A stretch of 38,640 nt of DNA, taken from positions 47,734 to 86,373 of the forward strand of contig CP070806.1 in the NCBI GenBank assembly GCA_020343675.1, in the 5' to 3' direction. Shown piece by piece: positions 16,820 to 24,107 of the stretch (positions are counted from its first letter, which is position 1; each line of letters starts with the position of its first letter). The notes beneath the pieces are model-generated. The model was not told where the DNA came from and did no database searches. It was given only the letters and a program-made list of their open reading frames with translations. Origin of the DNA: Phycisphaerales bacterium. Lineage in GTDB: Bacteria; Planctomycetota; Phycisphaerae; Sedimentisphaerales; Anaerobacaceae. A program made the position numbers and the translations under genes.

Positions 16820-17825
16820 CGCAATTCTATTATTGGTAGTCGTATGTTGTGTGATGCTGGGCGGTCTGTTTTCCGGTTCGGAGACCGGTTTGTACCAGCT
16901 CAGCCGGCTTCGTGTGCGGCTGGGTGTCGAGAAAAAACAGTTGCCGTTTGTCATCCTCGGACGATGCCTTCACGACGGCCCCGGATTGCTGTTCTCTCTG
17001 CTGATCGGCAACAATCTGGTGAACTGTATCGCCACAAGCCTGGTCACAGGTATGTTTCTGTCCCGGATGGGCGCCGCACATGAACACAAGGCCGAGCTTT
17101 TCGCCACCCTGGTCATGGTGCCGGTACTGTTTGTCTTCTCCGAGCTGATTCCCAAGAATATTTTCTTTTGCCGCGCCGACACGATGATGCCGGCCTTCTC
17201 GCCGCTGTTGTATGCATTTCACAAGTTCCTGAGCTGCAGCGGGATCATCGGCCTGCTCAAATTCATTTCATCCCTGTTCACCCGTCTGGCGGGGCTGGCC
17301 GCATCTTCAAAAACGGTTATTACCTCTACACAACGGCACAAAGTTCAGGCCATCCTGAAGGATACGCACGAGGAAGGTCTTCTGAGCTCTGTGCAAAGCG
17401 ACATCATCAACCGGCTGGTGACAATCTCCCACGTGCACGTTAAATCGGTGATGATACCGCTGCAAAACGTCGAGACGATTGACGTCGATTCCGACCGTAC
17501 TGTTCTGCTGAACCAGTTGAACAGATGCGCCTACACTCGCCTGCCGGTCACCGAGGGCCGGCCTGGAAATATCATTGGCTTTATCAATATCTACGACGTG
17601 TTGGGTTCGGGGCAGGAGTTTGCCGACTTGCGCGGTTTCCTCAAGCCCCTTTGCCGGCTGGATGCCGATACAACCGTCACCGACGCGATGAATATCGTGC
17701 AGAAGCAAAAGCAAAAGATTGTCTTAGTGACCAAAGGTGGCCGTCTCACAAAGGCAAAGCCCGTCGGGATCGCGACAATGAAAGATCTGGTCGAAGAGCT
17801 TCTCGGCGAATTGGCCGAATGGTAG
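16809..17825 (+). CDS. Second DUF21-CBS membrane protein, lacking CorC_HlyC domain
   Basis: A 338-residue paralogue of the preceding gene. The DUF21 domain starts with CVMLGGLFSGSETGLYQLSRLR, and a CBS pair follows (about residues 205-330). It stops there and has no CorC_HlyC domain, unlike its neighbour. It probably sits in the inner membrane beside the longer protein. ATG 16809 is chosen because the in-frame TTG at 16791 lies deeper in the previous gene; the eleven-base overlap suggests translational coupling. Its stop codon lies inside the extended -10 element of the next gene. Confidence 0.87.
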   Translation: MVHSAILLLVVVCCVMLGGLFSGSETGLYQLSRLRVRLGVEKKQLPFVILGRCLHDGPGLLFSLLIGNNLVNCIATSLVTGMFLSRMGAAHEHKAELFATLVMVPVLFVFSELIPKNIFFCRADTMMPAFSPLLYAFHKFLSCSGIIGLLKFISSLFTRLAGLAASSKTVITSTQRHKVQAILKDTHEEGLLSSVQSDIINRLVTISHVHVKSVMIPLQNVETIDVDSDRTVLLNQLNRCAYTRLPVTEGRPGNIIGFINIYDVLGSGQEFADLRGFLKPLCRLDADTTVTDAMNIVQKQKQKIVLVTKGGRLTKAKPVGIATMKDLVEELLGELAEW

Positions 17826-17828
17826 AAT
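17820..17828 (+). promoter_or_regulatory. Extended -10 element TGGTAGAAT
   Basis: TGG-TAGAAT matches an extended -10 and overlaps the stop codon of the DUF21 gene. It lies ten bases before an ATG at 17839 that opens a seven-codon frame. No clear -35 box is visible. The same nine bases occur before the GT2 gene at 19467. Confidence 0.4.
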
Positions 17829-17838
17829 GGCCCCGAAT

Positions 17839-17862
17839 ATGAATTTCAATCGAGTCGAGTGA
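17839..17862 (+). CDS. Possible leader mini-ORF coupled to the GT-C gene
   Basis: A seven-codon frame (MNFNRVE) whose TGA stop (17860-17862) overlaps the ATG of the GT-C gene (17862) as TGATG. The ATG at 17839 is eleven bases past the extended -10 element, so the message would be nearly leaderless. The overlap would allow ribosomes that finish the mini-ORF to restart on the main gene, which itself has no good ribosome-binding site. No regulatory residues are obvious in the peptide. It could be a chance frame. Confidence 0.3.
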   Translation: MNFNRVE

Positions 17863-19403
17863 TGTCTGCCAGAACCATTACGATTATTGGGATTACGATA
17901 CTCATCGCCCTCTCGGTGATCATTCTTGCCAACAGCATGACTAAGGAGCTCGGCCGGGACGAGCACATGTACTGCACCGGCGGCGTCCTCCTGGCCCAGG
18001 GTAAAGTGATTTACAGGGATTTTTCCTATCCTTCTCAACTGCCCTACCATCCGATGCTCTACGCTGTCCTGTTCAAAACGCTCAATACCACACGTTATCT
18101 GCTCGTCGGGCGGTGTGTCTCGGTTCTGGCCGACGTGCTGGTGATGCTGTGCATTGCGGCGGTCTTTGTTCGCGCTTTTGGCAAGCTCAGGATTTGGGGG
18201 GCGCTGCTTGGCCTTTGTGCGGCTGTGCTGTACGTGTACAACCCGGCGGTGGATTATGCCAACGGCTACGCCTGGAACAACGACGTCGTAATCCTCTGTG
18301 TTGCACTGGCCTTTTTGCTTTTCACCCGAATCGAGGCCGATCAAAAGGCCGACTTCGGGCGTGTCGCCCTCATCGGTGCCCTGCTCAGCTTGGCCACTTT
18401 TATGCGTATGACCACCGCCGCGGCGCAGCTGCTTTTCATGGCGGCGCTTCTGAGTCTGCCCGCTGCGACCGTCAGAGAACGCCTGACAACAATTGTCCCG
18501 TTCCTGCTGGCAACGGCCGTCGTCTCGGTCTATCCGGTCCTGATTGCCGCCCGCGCGCCGGAGGCATTCTTCATCAATATATTCAGGATACATATACTCA
18601 ACAGTGAATGGCTGCGCGGGATCGGTATTGTCCATGACAAGCTGGGCCTTGCCCTGACATATCTGACTTTTCCGGGGTACCTGCTGCTTTTTGCCGTCGC
18701 GGGCTATCTTGTCGTCGCCCTTGTCTTACTGCGCGGCAAGTTGAAGGTATCGAACGCCCGAAGTGCCCTGCTCGCAGGTTTGCTGGCTGCTACGTTTCTT
18801 GCCATCGCCCTGAGCTTGCCGACAATCTGGCGGCAATACCTCGCCCCGCCTGTTCCCTTTCTGATACTCGGCTTTGCCTATCCGTTAGCGTCCCTGGCGC
18901 AGCTTGCGAACAAAAAAACGGGAGCGGGCCTCGCAAAAGCAGGCGCAGCTTTAATGAGTCTGGCTGCACTGGTTGCCTTCGGTGCAGGGCTGAACATCAC
19001 CGCACGCATTCCCGCGGTTTTCAAGCCGGGAACGTGGGTTCCGATGCAAGTGCACGCAGTAGCAGCCGACATCGCAAACAGAACCAAAGAGCCGAAGCTC
19101 GTTCTGACCACTGCCCCGCTGTTTGCCCTCGAAGGCGGCTGCGAGATTTATACGGAATTTTCCGCCGGCGTATTCGCATACAGGATAGATGATCTTATGA
19201 CGCAAGAGCAGCGACGCATCACGCGCACCGCCGGACCGCAAATGCTGCCTGAGCTGGTAAAAAAATCGCCTCCCTCGGCCATAATTGTCGGCGTCGAGCC
19301 GGAGTATTTCTCGCATCTTGAGGAGCCTTTTGAAACGCTGCCCGGAGCCGATTGGCGAAGAGAAGTCTATGAGAACGGCCTGAGGGTATACTTCAGACCC
19401 TGA
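17862..19403 (+). CDS. GT-C-type membrane glycosyltransferase (PMT/ArnT-like)
   Basis: A 513-residue inner-membrane protein with about ten hydrophobic helices. The first periplasmic loop has ELGRDEHMYCTGGVLLAQGKVIYRDFSYPSQLPYHPMLYA broken across residues 25-65, with the acidic DEH pair expected of GT-C enzymes. These transfer a sugar from a polyprenyl-phosphate donor to protein or lipid in the periplasm. A soluble C-terminal part (about residues 395-513) follows the last helix. ATG 17862 is favoured over GTG 17859 because of the TGATG overlap. A GT2 enzyme of the donor-making type is encoded next, which supports a glycosylation pathway. The acceptor is unknown. Confidence 0.8.
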   Translation: MSARTITIIGITILIALSVIILANSMTKELGRDEHMYCTGGVLLAQGKVIYRDFSYPSQLPYHPMLYAVLFKTLNTTRYLLVGRCVSVLADVLVMLCIAAVFVRAFGKLRIWGALLGLCAAVLYVYNPAVDYANGYAWNNDVVILCVALAFLLFTRIEADQKADFGRVALIGALLSLATFMRMTTAAAQLLFMAALLSLPAATVRERLTTIVPFLLATAVVSVYPVLIAARAPEAFFINIFRIHILNSEWLRGIGIVHDKLGLALTYLTFPGYLLLFAVAGYLVVALVLLRGKLKVSNARSALLAGLLAATFLAIALSLPTIWRQYLAPPVPFLILGFAYPLASLAQLANKKTGAGLAKAGAALMSLAALVAFGAGLNITARIPAVFKPGTWVPMQVHAVAADIANRTKEPKLVLTTAPLFALEGGCEIYTEFSAGVFAYRIDDLMTQEQRRITRTAGPQMLPELVKKSPPSAIIVGVEPEYFSHLEEPFETLPGADWRREVYENGLRVYFRP

Positions 19404-19448
19404 TCCCCCAAAAACGGACTCCAGACGGTAGAGGTCCGCCGATGGTTT

Positions 19449-19457
19449 TGGTAGAAT
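19449..19457 (+). promoter_or_regulatory. Extended -10 element TGGTAGAAT before the GT2 gene
   Basis: TGG-TAGAAT, the same nine bases as at 17820-17828, lies nine bases before the ATG at 19467. No Shine-Dalgarno sequence lies between, so the start looks leaderless. No convincing -35 box is present. Confidence 0.45.
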
Positions 19458-19466
19458 AATGTCTCG

Positions 19467-20228
19467 ATGGTCATGGAAACTAACAACCGGACGGATGGAT
19501 CCTTGCGCATCAGTTTCATTCTGCCCGTACTCAACGAAACGTATTCGCTCAGGCAGACTGTAGATACGATATTCGAGCTTGCCCGGGCCGACCTGCACGA
19601 GGCATTGATCATTACCGCCGAAAGGACGACGCCGGAAAGCCTGGTGGTCGTTGAGACAATAAAGAAAGAGTACGGCGCCCGGGTCAGGGTGCACAAACAG
19701 ACATTGCCCTTCCTGGGCGGTGCGATGCAGGAAGCATTCGAAATCGCATCGGGTGAGCACGTGATGCTGATGGCCAGCGACCTTGAAACGGACCCGGCGA
19801 TGATTCCGGCGTTTATTGACAAGGTCAGAGAGGGTTGCTGGGATATTGTGGCCGCCAGCCGCTGGCTCAAAGGAGGCGGTTTCGAGGGCTACAGCAAAAC
19901 GAAGCTCATCCTCAATTACCTTTTTCAGAAGATCTTCCGCATTCTGTACCGCACGACGGTAACGGATCTGACATACGCATACCGGTTGTACCGCAAATCG
20001 GTACTGGAGCCGATGCGCTGGGAGGAATTGAAGCACCCTTTTCTTCTTGAGTGCCTCTTGAAACCGCTGCGCTGCGGGGCAAGGATAACCGAGATCCCAT
20101 GCACGTGGCGGGCTCGCACCGAAGGGACTTCGGCGGGTGTGTTCATCGGGACTTTCGCCTATCTCCGCATAGCCCTCAAGACAAGATTCGTCCCGGCCGG
20201 CCGTCTCAGGAAAAAGAAAAGGCAGTGA
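19467..20228 (+). CDS. Family 2 glycosyltransferase
   Basis: A 253-residue cytoplasmic or membrane-associated GT-A enzyme. The nucleotide-sugar fold starts with ISFILPVLNETYSLRQTVD. A metal-binding motif appears as ASDLETDP, about residue 108, where most GT2 enzymes carry DxD. It resembles polyprenyl-phosphate sugar synthases (DPM1/DpgS) in size but has no C-terminal membrane helices. It probably makes the lipid-linked donor used by the GT-C protein encoded upstream or modifies a polysaccharide. A second possible ATG lies two codons in (19473). The lack of a ribosome-binding site and the nearby -10 element suggest a leaderless message. Confidence 0.85.
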   Translation: MVMETNNRTDGSLRISFILPVLNETYSLRQTVDTIFELARADLHEALIITAERTTPESLVVVETIKKEYGARVRVHKQTLPFLGGAMQEAFEIASGEHVMLMASDLETDPAMIPAFIDKVREGCWDIVAASRWLKGGGFEGYSKTKLILNYLFQKIFRILYRTTVTDLTYAYRLYRKSVLEPMRWEELKHPFLLECLLKPLRCGARITEIPCTWRARTEGTSAGVFIGTFAYLRIALKTRFVPAGRLRKKKRQ

Positions 20229-20307
20229 GAGAATCCCGGACTGCAACAGCGTGCAGGATCGCCGCTTGTTCTGGCGCGGCCCGCACTCGACTATGGAGCA
20301 TTGGACA

Positions 20308-21222
20308 ATGAAGGTCATTGTAACTACGACGATCAATCCCGTGACCGAGGCCATCGAACATTTTGACAGCCTTACCGACTGGCGCCTAATCGTCATCGGC
20401 GACAAAAAGACCCCCCCCTACCGCGTTAAGAACGGCACCTACGTGTCCCCTGAGGAGCAGGAAAAGTACGACAGGCAGTTATCGGACGCGATTGGCTGGA
20501 ACTGCATACAACGGCGGAATTTCGGCCTGCTGCTGGCCCACGATATGGGAGCCGACATCGTAGCCGTGGTGGACGACGACAACATCCCCCGTGACGGCTG
20601 GGGACAGAACCTGATGGTCGGCAAAGACATCGAGGTCAATTACTACCAGACCGACCTGCCGGCGTTCGACCCCGTGGGTGCGACCAACGAGAAACAAATC
20701 TGGCACCGAGGTTATCCGTTGCAGCTTGTCCCCAGACGTGATTACTCCGGTAAATCAAGGCAAATCATCCGCCCCGACATTCAGGCAGATTTCTGGAACG
20801 GAGAGCCCGACATCGATGCCGTCTGCCGCATGGAGCATGCGCCGCAATGCGAGTTCGACCCGGCTGTGTTTCCCATAGCAAGCAATGGGCTCGCGCCGTT
20901 CAATTCACAAAACACGTTCCTTCGTGGGCGACTGCTGAAGGACTACTTTCTCTTCCCGCATATCGGGCGCATGGACGACATCTGGGCTTCGTATTACCTT
21001 CAGGCCAAAGGGTATAAGGTCGTGTATGGCAAGCCATCGGTTTTTCAGGCGAGAAATGAGCACGACCTTGTCAAGGACATGAAGCAGGAGTATCTGGGCT
21101 ACGAAAACAACCTGAGCATCGTCAGGGACCTGGCCACCGATCCTGAAAACATATTTGACTATCTTCCGGCGCGGTCGATTCAAGCGTTTGAGCTTTACAG
21201 AAGACATTTCACGGATGCCTGA
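20308..21222 (+). CDS. STELLO/DUF288-like glycosyltransferase-related protein
   Basis: A 304-residue protein resembling the DUF288/STELLO family, best known from plant Golgi proteins needed for cellulose synthase assembly. Key stretches are MKVIVTTTINPVTEAI at the N-terminus, LIVIGDKKTP, the aspartate-rich VAVVDDDNIPRDGW (a DxD-type metal site, near residue 97) and GRMDDIWASYYLQAKG further on. The fold is expected to be GT-A-like, but donor and acceptor are unknown. There is no signal peptide or membrane helix. ATG 20308 is chosen because homology-like sequence starts there, and GGAG lies ten bases upstream; ATG 20293 is an alternative. It follows the GT2 gene by 79 bases. Confidence 0.7.
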   Translation: MKVIVTTTINPVTEAIEHFDSLTDWRLIVIGDKKTPPYRVKNGTYVSPEEQEKYDRQLSDAIGWNCIQRRNFGLLLAHDMGADIVAVVDDDNIPRDGWGQNLMVGKDIEVNYYQTDLPAFDPVGATNEKQIWHRGYPLQLVPRRDYSGKSRQIIRPDIQADFWNGEPDIDAVCRMEHAPQCEFDPAVFPIASNGLAPFNSQNTFLRGRLLKDYFLFPHIGRMDDIWASYYLQAKGYKVVYGKPSVFQARNEHDLVKDMKQEYLGYENNLSIVRDLATDPENIFDYLPARSIQAFELYRRHFTDA

Positions 21223-21393
21223 GCCCCCCGCTCGCGCGGCCACGGGCATTGGAGGGCGCCGGGGCCGGAGCAGAGTTTCAGGAATTCCGGCATTTTGTAT
21301 TGACTGTCGGGTTCGATGACAATAAGTTGCCTTCGTTCGACAGAGTCGTCCGAAAATTGAGCGTGAAGATTCAAGCCAAAGTGAGCGTGTGAT

Positions 21394-22110
21394 ATGTCTG
21401 ACAATGGAATCGTGACACAAATCGGATCGTTGCCTTACGACGACGTCGAGAAGGCCGTGGAATTCAGCCTGAGGCACGACATACCCTTCCTGCCCGAACT
21501 GCCCAAGCTGGGCGACGCGATGATGGATTACATCAAGAACCCGGGCAAGCTGAGCTGCTTAGAGACGTTCAAGAGAAAATGCGAAGGCCGGCCGGTCGTG
21601 AAGGTGCAGTGCATCGGCCCGGCTACTCTCATCCTCGCCGGCTACAGCGAGGACGAGGCAATTGCCAGGACGTGCCAGCACATCGAAGCCCTGCTCGACG
21701 GATTGAACGCCGGCACGATAATCCTTTTTCTGGACGAACCAGCGCTGGGACAGGCGGGCTTCGATTACCACCGACTGTGGACGCCGCTGTTCGAGAGCTT
21801 TGACGTCACTCCGGGCGTACACGTCTGTGGCAATATGAACTGGGACGATCTGTTCAATTCCCAAATCGAGATCATCAGCTTCGATGCCTCACAGTACGAT
21901 ATTACAAAATACCCCGCGTACAGGAACAGCAAGAGAATCGCCTGGGGGATCGAAACCAGAGAGAACGTCAGAGATTTTCAAAGAGGCGACCTGCTGACGT
22001 TGCCCTGCGGCATGGGGCCGAAATTCTACAGCACGGATGATTGTGATGTTTGGTTGGGGACGCTGCGTCAGGTCGCGGACGACGTGCGAACCGTGGAGAA
22101 ACACCCGTAG
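21394..22110 (+). CDS. Miniature MetE/UROD-superfamily protein
   Basis: A 238-residue protein resembling the C-terminal catalytic barrel of cobalamin-independent methionine synthase (MetE). Present are an N-terminal TQIGSLPY, LDEPAL (E115), a Cys/His zinc-site pattern VHVCGN (H143, C145) and LPCGMGPKF (C205). Where MetE has a glutamate ligand (ISIE-S), this protein has ISFDAS, so the fourth ligand may be aspartate D164. At 238 residues it is shorter than described core-MetE proteins (over 300) and lacks the N-terminal folate-binding half. It may move a methyl group from another donor, or bind zinc without methionine synthesis. It follows a 171-base gap and has no obvious corrinoid partner nearby. 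Confidence 0.65.
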   Translation: MSDNGIVTQIGSLPYDDVEKAVEFSLRHDIPFLPELPKLGDAMMDYIKNPGKLSCLETFKRKCEGRPVVKVQCIGPATLILAGYSEDEAIARTCQHIEALLDGLNAGTIILFLDEPALGQAGFDYHRLWTPLFESFDVTPGVHVCGNMNWDDLFNSQIEIISFDASQYDITKYPAYRNSKRIAWGIETRENVRDFQRGDLLTLPCGMGPKFYSTDDCDVWLGTLRQVADDVRTVEKHP

Positions 22111-22155
22111 TCCGCCACTGCCGAGGGTATCGAAAAATAGAAGGAGAGCAAAACC

Positions 22156-24093
22156 ATGAAAAGACTATTCGAGCAAACATCGAGCGGATTGCACAGAATA
22201 GCTCTCAGACCGCTCGTGGTGTCCATCGCTCTGTGTTTGTTTTTGACCGGTCCGGCCGCCGCCGAACCGCTTACCCTGCCGGTCGATCAACGCCCCGACT
22301 GGCTCGGGCGAGACGGGATTGTCATGGCAGGCAGTTGGGAGCCGCTTCTATTTCGCGTCCGGCGAGACGGCAGCGAGGGCTACACGCCCACCGACGAGCA
22401 GCGAGCCGCTTACCTGCGCGAGCACAGCCCCGCGATGGTCGCCAGGCTCAAGGCCCTCGGCGTCAATTTCATTATGATGCACTGCTACAAGGGGGCCGGC
22501 CTCGAAGCTGAGCGCCAAAGCATGGCCGATGCGGTCAGGTTTGCCAGCCTGTGCAGGGATGCCGGTCTGCGCGTCGGAGTTTATAACTACAGCGGAGCCT
22601 TTCTCTGGGAGCCCTTGTTCGAAGAGACGCCCGAGGCCAAGGACTGGGTCCTGTTCGGCGCCGACGGCAAGCCGCTGACATACGGCAGCGCGACGTACCG
22701 CTACCGCTGGAACCGCAACCACGCCGGCGCTGAGGCGTTCTATCGGGGACTCGTTCGCTTTGCCGTCAACGACATCAAAGTGGACTTGCTGCACTTCGAC
22801 AATTATGGATACGGCCCGGGGCGGGATCCAAACTCTGTCCAGCGCTTCGCCGATTATCTAAGCGAGAACTTCACGGCCGGCCAGCTACAGGAAATGGGCG
22901 TCGAGAACGTCAACACCGTCAAGCCGCCTATGACGGGTCCGGCCGAGACCATGCTCCGCCGGGCGTGGCTGGACTTTTCATGCCGTTCGCTTGCCGAGTC
23001 CTACGACCGGATGGGCCGGTATGCACGGACGCTGCGCAAGGACATTCTCGTCGAATGCAATCCGGGCGGACCCGGCAACTGGATTCGCCCGCCCGTGGAC
23101 CATGGGCGGCTGCTTCAGGGCGGCGAGGCCTTCTGGGACGAAGGCCGACCCCCGAGCTACGAAGGCGGGCAACTGCGCACGCGCATCGGCACGTATAAGG
23201 TCGCCAGGCGGATGGACAACATCGCGTTTGCCTATGCAACAACGCCGCTCGAGATGGCCGAGTCGATGGCGTTCAACCGCGACTGTCTCGGTTGTATCTG
23301 CTGGTTCGAATATGGCAAGATCGTCGCTCGCCCGGGCTCGGACGAGCCTATGTCCGAGGCACTGCCGCCTTTCATTCGCTTCTTTCATGCACGTCGGGAT
23401 TTGTTGCGCGAGACGCAGGTCGTCGCCGATGTGGCGGTCCTGCGCAGTTTCGGCTCGCAGGTGTTCGCTGGCCCGGATTCCGCCCGGCTGACCCATCAGG
23501 CCGAACAGGCCCTGATCGAGAACCGTCTCTGCTTCCAGATTATCTACGATCACCATCTGAATGATTTGAATCGCTATCGCGTTCTGGTGCTCGCCGGTTG
23601 TGTCGCCTTATCCGATGAACAGATTAGGCAAATCGAACGATACGTCAGCTCCGGCGGGCGGGTCTGTATCGTTGGGCAGGCCGCTACGCATGACCAGTGG
23701 CTGCGTCCGCGAGAAAAACCGGGCCTGGACAGCCTTCCGACCGCTCGGGTAGTGCGGATCACCGAAAATGACGATATCCTCGGCGCTGTCCGCCGGGCCT
23801 GTGACAATCGGCTTTCTCTATCGGTTGAGGCCCCGTCGGGGCTTTGTGCGGAGCTGACCTCGCAGCCGGGACGACGTCTGGTTCACCTTGTCAACTACCG
23901 GGACGGCGTTCCCGCCAAAGACATCTCAATCCACCTGCGTTTGCCCGCCCGGCGCCGGGTCGAATCGGCCATTCTGGTGAGCCCGGAGCGAGAAAGCGAG
24001 CTTCAACTGGCTTTTCAGGAGCGAGAAGGAGTCGTTACATTCGGCGTGCCGCAGGTGGGCGTGTACGAAATCGCGGTGGTCACGATGAAATAG
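22156..24093 (+). CDS. Secreted glycoside-hydrolase-like TIM-barrel protein
   Basis: A 645-residue exported protein. Residues 1-36 form a signal peptide ending PAAA. The next 340 residues look like an alpha-amylase/beta-galactosidase-type barrel: LKALGVNFIMMHCYKG, GLRVGVYNYSGAF, KVDLLHFDNYGYGPG and ILVECNPGGPGNW alternate as strands with acidic or aromatic tips. Residues about 410-520 resemble the glutamine-amidotransferase-like trimerisation domain of GH42 enzymes (RVLVLAGCVALSDEQIRQIERYVSSGGRVCIVG). A small beta domain closes the C-terminus. The substrate is probably an extracellular polysaccharide. AAGGAG stands before the ATG. It ends 14 bases before the convergent dacB gene. Confidence 0.72.
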   Translation: MKRLFEQTSSGLHRIALRPLVVSIALCLFLTGPAAAEPLTLPVDQRPDWLGRDGIVMAGSWEPLLFRVRRDGSEGYTPTDEQRAAYLREHSPAMVARLKALGVNFIMMHCYKGAGLEAERQSMADAVRFASLCRDAGLRVGVYNYSGAFLWEPLFEETPEAKDWVLFGADGKPLTYGSATYRYRWNRNHAGAEAFYRGLVRFAVNDIKVDLLHFDNYGYGPGRDPNSVQRFADYLSENFTAGQLQEMGVENVNTVKPPMTGPAETMLRRAWLDFSCRSLAESYDRMGRYARTLRKDILVECNPGGPGNWIRPPVDHGRLLQGGEAFWDEGRPPSYEGGQLRTRIGTYKVARRMDNIAFAYATTPLEMAESMAFNRDCLGCICWFEYGKIVARPGSDEPMSEALPPFIRFFHARRDLLRETQVVADVAVLRSFGSQVFAGPDSARLTHQAEQALIENRLCFQIIYDHHLNDLNRYRVLVLAGCVALSDEQIRQIERYVSSGGRVCIVGQAATHDQWLRPREKPGLDSLPTARVVRITENDDILGAVRRACDNRLSLSVEAPSGLCAELTSQPGRRLVHLVNYRDGVPAKDISIHLRLPARRRVESAILVSPERESELQLAFQEREGVVTFGVPQVGVYEIAVVTMK

Positions 24094-24107
24094 CGCCGGT
24101 GCGGTTA

